The position numbers and the translations under genes are program-made. A stretch of 64,000 nt of DNA from Tribonema minus (taxonomy: Eukaryota > Sar > Xanthophyceae > Tribonematales > Tribonemataceae): NCBI GenBank assembly GCA_017506865.1, contig JAFCMP010000235.1:434001-498000 (forward strand), read 5' to 3'. How positions within the stretch are numbered: the stretch's first letter is position 1; every line of letters starts with the position of its first letter. The notes below the pieces were generated by a model that saw only the letters and a program-made list of their open reading frames with translations, was not told the origin of the DNA and ran no database searches. This document shows positions 47,235 to 59,350 of this stretch, piece after piece.

Positions 47235-50200
47235 ATGCAGCAGCACGCCTCGCTGCTGCTGAGGCGGCTGCAAGGGGTGCAGAACTTTGTAAGTGATCCA
47301 ACAGCAATCTCGGGGACGGGTGCCGGGGCAGGGCTGCTGGCTAGCGATCCGGCAGCTGGAGATATACTGTTCGAGCTCGCCACCAATTTCCTGCTCTACA
47401 CGGCGCTGGTGCTGATAACCTATCTGGTGGTCAAGCTCTACGTGGAGAGCTCGCCCGACAATCCCCTCTTTGACGAGGAAGTGAGCTATGGGAGGCTGCC
47501 GTCCACGCACAGCGGAGTGGATCTCAAGTAAGTGCAGAGTAGGCATATTTTCGTTTCCGTTCATGAAACGCAACTGTCAAGTTGTGCACATGTCTGGACT
47601 TCAAGCGCCCCACTTGCTCTCACAAACTGCATTCATCGCTGGACGGTCATCCCTAGCTCATGCCGATGTCGCATGACACAATCGTTGATGTCTGATACAT
47701 TTGCGGTGCGTCATCCTAAGCATTCTAAGCAACTACTGCCGCTGATGATCAGCCATTTGCCTGAAGCTGCCTGCTGTCGCTGCTATCTGCATGCCAGCAG
47801 CCTTTCGGCGGTGGAGCTGCGCACCATGGATGGAAGTGGTCGGAAAGGTAACGGAATTCATTCATGATTGATGAGGCTGGAGTTGAGGGGCCTCATGCCA
47901 TACGCTGATCCCGTGTCTATGTACTTCAGCAGGCGAATGCGCTTTTATTCGCATGCTGCAGTATCAAGTGAGGCCTTGCTCTGTACAGTGGTCACCAACG
48001 TGCACTGATTCAGCAGGCAACAGGGCGGCTGTTGCTGCTGCGCCAAGTGATCGTTGCTGCGCCTGCAGCGCCGATGCAAACGCAATGAATTGAAGCGAGG
48101 CAAGTTGTACTGGGCTCCATCATGCTGGTCAGGCACCTACGATTCATTTATATGCCGTCTATGGCAGCAACAGCTCCTGCTGCTGCCGCTGCGGCGACGA
48201 TGGCGATGGCGACTGCAGCTGGTGTGCTGGCACCGTGTTGTGAGCACCGCGCAGAACACCGTCCATGGCTCGCTCCGCATTGATGCAGACCAAACACATG
48301 AATGCTTCTCGAGCAGACATCGCTTGCATGCATTGGGGCGCTTGCGTGCGTGCCACTGAAGCGCATGCTCTCGCGCACGCTGGCGTTCCCCGCTGCATGT
48401 CACAGCGCGGCGCCGCGCATTGCGCGCAGTGCGCCGCCAACCTTGCACCAGCTGGCCCTCATCAGAAGCAACACACTAGCGCTTTGCCTTATTGCATCCT
48501 ATGCTGCCTCAAGTCCTCACTCAGGGGGGTACTTGACACCAACCGCGCACCAACTCGCCATTATCAGAAGCAACGCACCAGTGCTTTGCCCTTTTACATC
48601 TGATTCTGTCTCAGAGTCTCGCACAGAAGCATACTTGATGCCATCGCTCATCAGTATGGTTCGCTGTTGCGCGCTGCCCCGCAGCCCGGACGAAGGGCGG
48701 CCCCATGCAGCCGCCCTCGCGCAGGCGCAGCCTGCTGGACTTTGAGGAGGTATGTACTTCGAGTTGAAGTATGTGTGGCCTGTACGGAGAGGCGCGCTGC
48801 GCGCCGCGCTTGCACCCGCAGCGGCACATGCTCTCATTCTATAAGATTATGAGCAAACATAAAATGAGTAGCACACAAGTACCGATTCTATAGAATTATG
48901 GTGCTTCAAAGTATTTCAATTCCCTACGGTTGGGGTCTCACAGCGCCCAAAGCAGCGCCAACAAAGGCATCGCATGCACCTGCCGCTGTCCAGGCTTCAA
49001 CTGTAATAAATTGTGACGATCGTGAGCTGATGCTTGCCGTTTCTGTGCGCTCGCGCGCGCGGATGGGCGCTGAGCGATGACGTGCGCCCTCACCTCAACG
49101 CTCAGCGAGTGCAGTGTGCAGCCGCCGACACCTCACAGTATCGCTGCGCTGTCACTCTGGGGGGTGCGCGTCACGGAGACGCGTCGCTGCGGCGGTGTCG
49201 CGTCGCGCTGCGCTGCCGCCGCCGCCGTGTGCACGCGCGCATGTGGCGGACGACGGCGTGCGCTGCCCCCGTGCTTGCATGCAGCGCTCAGACTGTGCCA
49301 CCTGAAGTTTGGTGCATTGCGTGCTTGACATTCGCTGCGTTGCGCAGCCACAGCCATGCCTCTTGATCATTCGCCTCTCAGCGGCGCTGCGGGCGCAGTG
49401 TTTCCACGCGCGCGCGTCTGCGCGTGTGTGGCGCCAATGCGGTGTGCAGGCGGCTGATGACGCGGTGTTCGCTGTGCTGATTGTCGTGACGAGCGCGCAT
49501 AGCTGCATGTGTCATTGCTCAGCGCTTGCGTGTTTCCGCGGTTCGTGGTAGGCTCTGCAACCCTCAGTTGATGCCTCGTGTGGTAAAGGGATCCGCAATG
49601 TACGAATTTGCTCAGGGGGGCGCTGCTCCAGCGATGTCGCCATGATTCATGCTCAGCGTGTGCCACGAGCAGCGCTCAGCAAGCGCAGGACGCATTGCGC
49701 TGCTGCAGCGGGCTTTGCTGTATGGCAGGCCCGCTATGGGACCTCTGTGGCGTTCCGAGCATGCAACGCCCGTGCCGTGGTGCCGCGCTGCACTCACCGA
49801 GCGCTGCCACCGCACAGTATGCTGAGTTCAGGCCTCGTCCGCTGTTGCAGCGCTCATCGCACACCACATCCCTCACGCTGGCGCAGTTTTTGCAATGTGA
49901 AGCACTGGCTCGTGGGCGTCGCCGCCGTATCGCCACGTTCGCAGCCCCATACTGATCGTGCATACGCGCTGCGCTGCGGCGCAGGCGTCCCTCTGTCGAC
50001 GGCGCGTGTCGCAAAAGGTTCCGCCATGTACAAATGTGGCGTACCTGGAAGCACCATAATCTTCACGCGGAATCGTCACACCGACTCCAATACGTTCAAA
50101 CCCGCAAAGCGCATGCCGGCGTCGCGCTGCGCAGGCGGCGGATGATGAGGTGCTGCCGTAGTGTACAGGCGTCGCCGCTGTAGCAGTGCTCATCACACAC

Positions 50201-53200
50201 CGCGACGTGTCGTATGTCCGCATCCCCCTACTGATCGTGCGCATGCGCTGCGCTGCTGCGCAGGCGGCGGACGACGAGGTACTGCCGCCGCGCAGCGAGG
50301 TCATCAAGAAGCTGGCGGGGCTCGGGCTGGGCCTCAATGTGACCTTTGTCCTGTGGGGCGTGCTGCAGGTGCGGGAGAGTCACTGCCTACTGTTACGCTG
50401 GTATGCACGCGCACTCTGAATACCTACCCCAAACGCATACCTACGTGATCGAGGACTGCGCGCGCATGGGGCTCAGCTCATGGCACATGCGGCATAGCAT
50501 GTACATGGCATTCGCCAATGCCAGTCGGGCACATGGCGACGCCTTCCTCGTAGTATAAGTACGCTTCAATCGGTGCCGCCTCCGGCTTGCATCGCTCGGA
50601 ATCTCACCTCACGCCACTTTGCTTCCGCGGTGCGGGCGGAAGCGCTCGCGGGCCGATGGTCGTTGCAATCGCTGCGTGGAGCAGCGCACGCGACGGTGAC
50701 GGGCGCGCTGATGGCGCAGACCTCTCGCTCTCGTGTTGAGCAGTGCTGCGTGCCACCGCACATGCAGAGCTGCTGCGGTGCTGTGCTGAAGCGGCGCGCC
50801 GCGCGCGTGGCGCCGCCCGCGCTCTTGCGCGTGCACGAGACTGGGGGCGCAGGCAAATCGGCGCCGGCCATGCGCTCTTCGCAAGCGCCCTCCCTCATCG
50901 TGTCTGCCTTCCTGAGTGGCGCGAGTCGTGTGATCGCACCTTGATTTCAACTGCAACCCCAACGGCGTGCGTCTGCACAGCATGGTCGCCTGCGCCCGCG
51001 CCAGGCAGCATCTGGTTTCAGTGCTGCTCGAACTCGTTTCGCTGTGTACGTTCCAGTGGGCCCGTAGGACAGGCTTGGTGAGCGCTGATGCAGTTCCCCC
51101 TGCCGCTGCGCTGCCGTGGTCCCCCCTTTCAGGAGCGCATCTTGAAGATGGAGTACGGCCAGGGGGACTTCTTCACGTACAGGCAAGCGGCGCGATTGTG
51201 TACTTCAAGTTGAAGTAGCACGCACCGAACCTCACAGCGCTGGTGAAGGGCTCTGTAGCAGTCACTGCTGCCACTGGTCGAGGGTAGAGAACAAACGCAG
51301 TGAGCCGTGAGCCACCAGAGCATGGGCGCGCAGCGTGCGCTCTCACTCCACTCGCAGTCAGAGCATGTCAACGCTTAATGCGCGGCATCCAGCCACTCAG
51401 GATGAGGATTAAGCTAGCGTGTAGGGCTTCGGGTAAGCGTCGCACACCAGGCTGGTGTTGACATTGACTCCTGGCCCGCAGTTCATGCGGCGGCGGCGGC
51501 GGCGGCGACGAGGTCGATGCCGCTCAATGGGGCGCCTGCGGAGCGGCCGTACGCGCGTTCTGAGTGTTTCCAGCGGCAACGGCCCCACTCGTAGCCCTGC
51601 GTCTGTCACATGCGTGCTGAGCACTTCTTCTCATTTGCCGCTGCCGCTGCTGCTACCGCAAGGCGTTCGCCTGCCAGTAGTCTTGTGTGTGTGTGCTGAG
51701 CACTGCTTCCACTGCTCCGCTTTCGCCACTAGCTATGGCTTGCTTTTTTTCATGTCCGCAGCAACACACCGCGTCCACCCGGCCCCGTGCGTACCCTGAC
51801 AAATTTCTTTTTCGTGCTCAGCACTGCCTCTTCTCTGCCGCCGCTGCCGCTGCCGCAACTACGGCCCAGTGGTCACCCTGCGACATTCTGTGCCTGCGCT
51901 CGCACTTGCACTTCATTTTACACCGTACCCCTCTCAGCCTGTGCGTGGCCTCACACTTCTCGCGTGGGGGTGCTGAGCACTGCTTATTCGCTCCGCCGCC
52001 GCTGCCGTCACCGCCGCAGCTATGGCCTGGTGGTCACCAGTTGCGCGCTGGCACCGCTCTCACCCCGTTTCACAGCGTACTCCGTGCATAGCCTCACACC
52101 TCTCGCATTTGTGCTGAGCATCGCTTATTCACTCCGCCGCTGCCGCAGCTACGGCCTGGTGTTCACGAACCGCGCGCTGGGGCTGCTCTTCTTGGGCGGC
52201 ATGCTGTACTGAGCGCTCGTTGCCTCGCACCTGTCGCATGTGGGTTTTGAGCACTGCTTCTTCGCTCTGCTGCCGCTGCCGCAGCTACGGCCTGGTGTTC
52301 ACAAACCGCGCGCTGGGGCTGCTCTTCTCGGGCGGCATGCTGTACTACACGCGGCCGACGTGGTCCAAGGCGCTCGCGTACGAGTACTCGCTGCCGTCCG
52401 TGACCAACATGCTGAGCTCGTGGTGCCAGTACGAGGCGCTCAAGTTTGTCACGTTTCCCACGCAGGTGAGCCGGACGTAAGCTCACCTTCTGATGATTAG
52501 AAGTAAAAGTTTCTACATCTCGCTGCCTTCAGTCTTCAACGTGCTGAGCTCGTGGCGCCAATACGAGGCGCTTAAACTCCAAACCCAAGTGAGTCACGGG
52601 GAGCGTGGATCAGTTCAAGTTTTTATTGAAGTCTGAGTACTCACTGCCCGTCCGTCACCAACATGCTGAGCTCGTGGTGCCATTATGAGGCGCTCAAGTT
52701 TGTCACGTTCCCCACTCAGGTGAAATATTTGTTTGAGCTGAAGTTGGTGTTACTTTGAATCTCTGTACATGCTCGCTGCCGTCCGTTACCAACATGCTGA
52801 GCTCGTGGTGCCAGTACGATGCGCACAAACCCGTCACGTACTTCAAGTTGATTGCGCGTGCGCACCGGGGTAGGCAGCACATCAGGTGACGTTGAAAAGC
52901 TTTGTTGCAAAGCGAAGCCCCACAAGCTGGTGCATCAGTTGAATTTGAGGTTCCAGTGCCCTTCATTGCCGCCACCTTTCTGGCATTCGGTAGCCAATCG
53001 TCAGGTCCTCGATTATGCTTTGCCATTCATGCTCAACTCGTGGTGCGCCGCGCGCTGTCCCGGCTCTGCAGGTTGTCAGCAAAGCGTCAGTTGAAGCCGC
53101 TGTTCTCACACCCCTGTAGGTCGCCACCAGAGTTGTTGCAGTCGGGTGCGGTTGTAACGCGCGGAGTTGCGCATGACACCCAAACTGAATTCACGGCGCA

Positions 53201-56200
53201 CCGTGTGCCGCGCGCCGGTCGCCGCAGGTTTTGACCAGCAAGGCGTTCAAGAATGGCTGAATTTGAAGTTGAATTTGAAGTTGTGGTGCCCTTCCATGTG
53301 CTATTTGTGGCAATCAGTAGCCAGTTGTCAGGGCGTCAAAATCCATGTTGTGCGCCGCGCGCTGTGCCGTTTCTGCAGGTTCTGAGCAAGGCGTTCAAGA
53401 TTGCACCGATCATGCTCATGGGGCGCATGCTGGGGAACAAGTCGTACCCGCTGTACGACTACTGCGTGGCGGGGACCATTGGGCTCGGTACGCAATGCGC
53501 GCTTATGATTATGTACTTGTGTATGCGCAACTCATGTCGTACGGCCACTTTGTGCGGATCAGAAAGAGGCGCTCCGCAAATACCCATAGTCAAATCGTGA
53601 TTTGAGCCGGACAATCGGGCTCGGTCCTGCTTGGTATGCGATGCGCGCTTTCAATTTCTATGTACTTCTGTGCGCGCACCTCATTTGCCTACAGTCCCCT
53701 CATGTAGGTCAGCAGGAGGCGCACCACAAATTGCAGGATTTGAGCCGGACCATTGGGTGACTTCTGAAACTCGCAACTCGTGGCCCAGGCCGCTCATGCG
53801 GCTCGACAACGGGTATTACACAATTGCTGGGTTGAACAAGGCACTGTGTTGTCTCACCCCAACTGTAGTGGCTCAGTTTTGCAGTAATCAGCTGACTGCG
53901 TAACCCCAGCAGAGGGCAGAGGACTTGTGCCGCACTCACACAGCGCATTCGCCTCTTTCCAGTCAGATTGAAGTTGAAGTTTTTGCGGGGACAGCGCACC
54001 CTTGCACTAGCATGCCAGGAGTGTATGTCTCGCGCATGCACGCGTACGCTGTGCCCACCCTGATGTGCCTCGAGGCGGCGCGGCATGCATGCGTTCTGTG
54101 TTGCACCCTTTGCGTTCTGCGTTGCACCCTTACCGTCGCCGCAAACAGAAAGCGCACCTGCCTTGAGCCAACGTGCCAAGGCCGCCTGTCTCACATGTGT
54201 CAGGGCTAGGCTGCCGCGTGCTCCCCAAGCGTGGCGCTGCTATGTGCTCAGATCCTGTTGTGCCCCAAAGGTGGCGCGGCATGTGCTCCATGTTTTACCC
54301 AGCCCTGACGCCAAGAACTATCTTAAAAAATTGCTGCGGACAAAAAGCACACCTGCCTTGAGCCGACGTGCCAAGGCGCCTGTCTCACATGTGTCAGGGC
54401 TAGGCTACCGCGTCCCCCCAGGTGTGGCGCTGCTACGTGCCCGGGTTTCCCTCATCCTGTTGTGCCCCAAAGGCGGCGCGGCATTCGTTATGTTTTGACT
54501 CAAAGCCCTAACGCCAAATATTCATGCAGAGGCAGCGCGCACCTCGAACTGGCGTGCTAGAGCCATCTCTGTCACACGTGTGTGCATCCACATCAACATG
54601 AGCCTTCAGGTGTAGCGCTGTTTGCGACGAGCGTGCTCTTTGAACTGCTGTAGCGTGCTAGGGCCGTCTGTCTCAAATGTGCGTACATCCACATTGACAT
54701 GCGCATTTTAGGTGTGGCGCTGTTTGCGACGATTGTGCTCTTTGAACAACTGTAGCGTGCTAGGGCCGTCTGTCTCACATATCAACATGCGCCTTCAGGT
54801 GTGGCGCTGTTTGTAACGAGCAGCAAAGTAGTTTGCTACATAGGACCGTCTGTCTAACATGTGTATATGTCCATATCAACATCACGTGCCTTCAGGTGTG
54901 GCGCTGTTCGTAACGAGCAGCGAGGGGCTACGCCTGGGGGCGGACAGCTTTGGCCAGCAGGGGGCCGTGGGGTGCGGCATCATGCTGCTGGGACTCTACT
55001 TGGTGTTCGACTCTTTCACCAGCCAGGTAAGGAGTCGACTCGCTGACTAACCGGGTAGACTGTGCGTGGTCGCACTCACAGTGTGACTCATTTCACCAGC
55101 CAGATGGGGAGTTGACTTGGTGTTTGCCTTGATCCACTGGTCAGGCAGACTTTACTTGGAGTGTGAATCGTTCACCAGCCAGGTAGTCATGTACCTGCCA
55201 CATGCGGCAAATGATTTTGCAGCATGCTTTGTGCATCTGTTGCGCGGTCTGTCCTGGCTCAACCATGATCTGTCATGACTCATATGGCAGAACATCCCCG
55301 AATTAGACGCACTGCAAGTACGTTTGCAAGCGCTGAGAATGACCGGTGGGGCGCAGACTCTGCAACTTGTTGTGTATGCTCATGTCGTGAATGTGCGCAT
55401 CGCTGTTGCCCGTATGTGTAGTCATGTACTTCAACTCGAGTATCAAAGGTACGTAGGTATGGAGAATGCCATCGGGGGCTCGCCACGACGCCCGCGAATC
55501 GCCGCAACTGCCTGTTTGTACACTGCAAATCTGCGGGTGGGAGCTTCTGTTCGACTGCTATCAGTATGCACTGACACCTGCGGGGTACCTCCACAGTTGG
55601 GTCAACCCACACCCTAAAGCTGCCCCGCGCTCCTGCCGCTGACGTCCGCTGACCGCGCCGCCGCTGCTGCGGCCTTTGTGCCCCCCCCCCCCTCCCCCCC
55701 TCCCCCTTGCTAGTTCACTGGCTTGTCTGCCTGCCGCAGCTGTGTGTGTTTTTACTCGTGCTGGGCGTTGCGAAGCAAGCAGTGTAGCGCGCGCCGCTGC
55801 ACACCTCTGGGCTCTTTGCTAACTTTACATTCCAAGACCTGTTCCCCTTCTGCTCCCTCCCAGGCTCTTTTCATGAACCTCATATTCTAATGCCTGCCCC
55901 CCCCCCCCCCCTTCCCCCCCCCCCCCTCTGTTCCCCTGCGTGCAGTGGCAAAGCCGCATGTTCACCAAGCACCGCGACCTGAGCCCGATCCAGATGATGT
56001 TTGTCATGAACGCGTTCAGCACCGTGTTCAGCCTCGTGACGCTCGTGCACGCGGGGGAGCTCGTGCCGTTCTTCAACTTTGTGGGCGCGCACCCGGAGAT
56101 ACACCTCCACTTCATCGCGTTCAGCCTGCTGTCCACCGTCGGTGAGTGGTGACGTGCTGCTGAATGAAGTTCTCCTTGAAGCGGTAGGTGTTGACCCGCC

Positions 56201-58229
56201 TGGTGACGGGCGTCACGTGTCCGTTGGTGATAATGGTGCATGTGGGCAAGCTCGTGCCGTTCTTTGACGTCGTGGGCCCTAATTGAATAACTTGCAGATC
56301 CACCTCTACTTCATCGCCTTCAGCCTGCTGTCGACTGTCGGTGAGTGGTGACGTGCCGCTAGTTGAAGAATACTCTGTGCGCTCACACTAGTTGATTAAC
56401 ATGGTGAGGCGCGCACCCGGAGATCCACCTCCAGTTCATCGCCTTCAGCCTGCTCTCCACCGTCGGTGAGTGGTGACGTGCCGCTACTTGAATGTTGTGT
56501 GCGCCCACCCTAGTTGAAGAACATCGCGGCGCGTGCACCCGGAGATTTACCTCCACTTCGCCGCCCTCAGCCTGTTGTCCACCGGCGATGGTGTTTGCCA
56601 TCAACATGGAGGGCCCATTGCTTCGTGACTACATCTGGAGCACTAATGGTACCTCCTCTGCTGCGTGCCGCCGCAATGTAGGTGCTCCAGCATTCTCAAT
56701 ATTGCTCTCGAGCATTGATGACACTTCCTCCTGCTGCGTGCCGCCGCGACACAGGCCAGCTGCTCAGCTTCCACACTATCTGCAGCTTCGGCGTGGTGGT
56801 GTTTGCCATCATCGCAGTATGGCCCATTGCTCCAAGCATCCTATTTACCACTTGAGCACTGATTACATAGACAACACTTCCTCCTGCTGCGTGCCGCCGC
56901 GACGCAGGCCAGCTGCTCATCTTCCACACTATCTGCAGCTTCGGCGTGGTGTTTGCCATTATCACACTATGGCCCATTGCTGCAAGCATCCTCGTCATTG
57001 CTCTCAAGTACCGATTGCACTTCCCATTGCTGCCAGTCGCCGCTGCCGCTGCTGACACGCACGCCAATTGCTCTTCTTCCACGCTATCCACAGCTTTGGC
57101 GCAGAGGTGTATGCCATCGTCACAGTAAAGCCCACTGCTTCGCGCATCGTATTCACCACTTGAGCACAATTTTTTTTATTACACTTCCTCCTGCTGCGTG
57201 CCGCCGCAATGCAGGCCAGCTGCTGATCTTCCACACGATCCGCAGCTTCGGCGCGGTGGTGTTTGCCATCATCATGACGGTGCGCATCGCGCTGAGCATC
57301 CTCGTGTCGTGCCTCATGTACGACCACGCCATCACCGAGATGGGCTCGCTGGGCATGATCCTCGTCTTCTGCGCCGTGTCGTACCGCATACAGGTACGTA
57401 CGTACTTGTATCGGATACCTACATACCTTAAGAAGTACATACCTACCTGAGATGGGCTCGCTGGGCATGATCCACGACTTCTGCGCCGTGTCGTACCGCG
57501 TACAGTTATGTACGTAGGGTACACACATGTTGAAAACCCACCCACTTCAAGGAATACCTACCTACCTGAGTACGGGTTACCTTATTTTGGTAAGACGGGG
57601 GGAGGGGGGGTACTATACAAAGTAGGTAGACCCTCTTGAACAGGGTACCCCTGTCTTAGCATCCTTCCAAGCTTCATGTTGACAAGGTTCCCCCGTCCTC
57701 TACTAATTTGCGCCCGAGAGCAGGCGGCGACAGCCGATCTGCTGGTCAATATATACTTGTAAGTATACAAGTATAGTTCACTACGTAATGCTTCGCCAGC
57801 GTGGCGCTGCACGACTGCTGCAAAGTAATCGTATTTGCCGGAAGGAGACAGGACCGGCGCACTGCGCAGTGTCCAAACGTGCGCGCGAGCCGCGCCTGTT
57901 TTTATGCAGTGCAACGTTCAAAGGCTGCATGGGTCCAAACTATGAAAAAGGTTCCAGCCGCAGCGTGTTCATGCACGCAAAATTGCCACGACCTGGAATA
58001 GTTTTTTGCAGGCCCATCAGAGGTTGCCCCCCTTTCACCCCCCCGGAATCTTCTTCTGGCAGTGCAAACTCTAGCACCTCAAAGGAGGCCCTGCCCCCCC
58101 CCCCCCCCCCCCGCCTGTCTCCTCTCGCAGCGCAAAATGCAGGGGCAGCGCCTGGTCAAGTGGCGCGGCATCGACGACTCCAAGGCGCCTGAGGTCATAC
58201 ACGAATGGCACGAGCACTTGGACTTCTAG
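47235..58229 (+). CDS. PAPST1: PAPS (3'-phosphoadenosine 5'-phosphosulfate) transporter, SLC35B2 type
   Basis: It is predicted to carry the universal sulfate donor into the Golgi for polysaccharide and protein sulfation. Ten exons join in phase: 47235-47527, 48725-48749, 50264-50368, 51133-51182, 52285-52465, 53379-53487, 54896-55026, 55946-56141, 57215-57393 and 58131-58229, giving 455 residues against 432 in human. An extra N-terminal membrane segment ([20 protein letters not shown]) precedes the transporter core. Family blocks in order: [104 protein letters not shown] and a hydrophilic tail ending WHEHLDF. Exon 2 is a 25-bp microexon. Intron 4 uses a GC donor (AG|GCAAGC). Nearly every intron carries echo copies of the adjoining exon boundary. 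Family call is strong; location is inferred from homologues. Confidence 0.93.
49435..50160 (+). repeat. Echo copies of PAPST exon 3 head
   Basis: The acceptor and first bases of exon 3 (GCGCAGGCGGCGGACGACGA) recur in decayed form at about 50112-50158 (GCGCAGGCGGCGGATGATGA), 49975-49995 and 49447-49485, each within a longer similar block containing GTGCTCATC and CGCTGCGCTGC. Confidence 0.78.
51640..52212 (+). repeat. Echo copies of PAPST exon 5 head
   Basis: The copy at 52149-52209 matches the first about 60 bases of exon 5 (52285-52345) with about two changes before diverging. Older copies start near 52020 and 51859, and a trace near 51640. Each is preceded by GTGCTGAGCACTGC and a CCGCTGCCGCAG acceptor-like stretch, so intron end and exon head were copied together. 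Identity falls with distance from the exon. Confidence 0.9.
52500..52870 (+). repeat. Echo copies of PAPST exon 5 tail
   Basis: Three copies of the exon end (AACATGCTGAGCTCGTGGTG, then TACGAGGCGCTCAAGTTTGT) lie at about 52525-52595, 52637-52723 and 52775-52840. The middle copy keeps CACTCAG|gtgaaa. Confidence 0.9.
53040..53255 (+). repeat. Echo copies of PAPST exon 6 head
   Basis: Decayed copies of the acceptor and start of exon 6 (CTGCAGGTTCTGAGCAAGGC) lie at about 53050-53090 and 53205-53252. After the exon, partial copies of its tail (ATTGGGCTCGGT) occur near 53610 and 53748. Confidence 0.78.
54190..54850 (+). repeat. Echo array of PAPST exon 7 head
   Basis: At least five decayed copies of the acceptor and start of exon 7 (CCTTCAGGTGTGGCGCTGTT) occur at about 54220, 54418, 54605, 54708 and 54795. 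They are linked by repeated CTAGGGCCGTCTGTCTCACA and CCACATCAACATG blocks. The period is about 100-190 bp. Downstream, the exon tail TTTCACCAGCCAG recurs near 55090 and 55172. Confidence 0.88.
56290..56590 (+). repeat. Three echo copies of PAPST exon 8 tail and donor
   Basis: The exon end (CTTCATCGCGTTCAGCCTGC to GTCG|gtgagtggtgacgtg) recurs at about 56297-56355, 56405-56480 and 56525-56590. The first has its own acceptor-like TTGCAG, an open frame and donor gtgagt, with the same entry and exit phases (0 and 1) as exon 8. It could in principle be spliced as an alternative exon. Confidence 0.9.
56640..57180 (+). repeat. Echo copies of PAPST exon 9 head
   Basis: Copies begin near 56690, 56752, 56907 and 57040. 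Each carries TTCCTCCTGCTGCGTGCCGC before an acceptor-like AG, then a version of GCCAGCTGCTCATCTTCCAC and GGTGTTTGCCAT. A copy of the exon tail lies downstream at about 57448-57512. Confidence 0.9.
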
Positions 58230-59350
58230 CTCGCTCCGCCCCGACCGCGTGCCTCTGTACATATGTGTGCCAGATGCGCCTTGCGTGCGCCTCTCCCCCT
58301 TGTGGGGAGACTGATGCGAGGGACTGCAGGCGGGCGCGGCGGAAGCGTTGCCCTGCAACACGCTCATCGCTGCGCTACTGAGTCCGGCTCCATGAAACAC
58401 AGTCAACCCAGAGTTGCGCAATGCGCAGCGCAGCTTTGCTGCGGCCGCAGCATTGCTCAGCGCCAGTCTATCAATGCACTGCCGCGGCGGACCCCCCGTG
58501 GGGAATTGGGTTTCAACTGACACTGCTGCTGAGTGCTGCTGCTGCACCTGCTGCTGCTGCTGCTGCACCTGCTTGGCGTGCCATGTGTGCGGTTGCTGGC
58601 TGCGTCATGTTCTCGCGGCATGGCGTCTCATCGGCCTGAAGTTCACAAGCCAGCGATACTCTTAGGCGCGCCTGAAGTTCCCGTGCCAGCAATACTGTTA
58701 GGCGGGCCAGTAACATCAAGATCCCTCGATGCAATCCCAGCTTTTCTAGCCTCGCTGTGTTCAGCAGTCGTGCTGCGGTGCACATGACGGTTTTACGAAT
58801 AAACTGCTCACGAGTTCGCAATGGAGCCGGCGGCACGCACAGCATCACTGCAGACATGCAAGTGACATGAGGCATGTCTGCTGGTTCACACGGATGACAT
58901 GCTGTTTATTGGGCCCCTTGCTGTCTGCATCCCAATGTCTATACTGTGTCACCGCCATGGGGAACGGAATGCATACTGCGCAGACGAGCCTTGTGCCGCA
59001 AATGTCAAGAACCCGTGGCAGCGCTCAACTGATAATACAGCGCCTGCACCTCCGTCAGCGCGGGCACAGCGCGGCGCGCTTTTTGGCAAAAGTCACACTT
59101 GACTCATCCAGACCCGCTGCGGCAGCGGCGCTCACGCCACTGGGCGGCAGCGGCAGCGTGCGGCGCGCTGCTTCCTTCCTCTCCCGCTGCTGCTGCTCTG
59201 CCTACCGTGCCTATCCCCGCCCCTTCAAGCGGCTGTTTGGTACGCGCCTGTGCAGTACGCACCGCGCCGCTGCTGCTGCCGTACGCCGCGCAGGCGCCCG
59301 CCGCCGCCGTGCTGCGCCGCAGCAGCACTGCCGCCGCCGCCGCTGCTGCG
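58230..59350. other. Convergent intergenic region, no gene recognised
   Basis: It lies between the PAPS transporter stop and the STIMATE-like gene stop. CTGCTGCTG runs occur at 58525-58575. Frames at 59100-59350 on both strands are Ala/Arg-rich artefacts. Confidence 0.5.

Noticed and set aside
48685-48749. Longer version of PAPS transporter exon 2
   Set aside because: Starting at 48685 breaks phase with exon 1; the internal acceptor at 48725 restores it.
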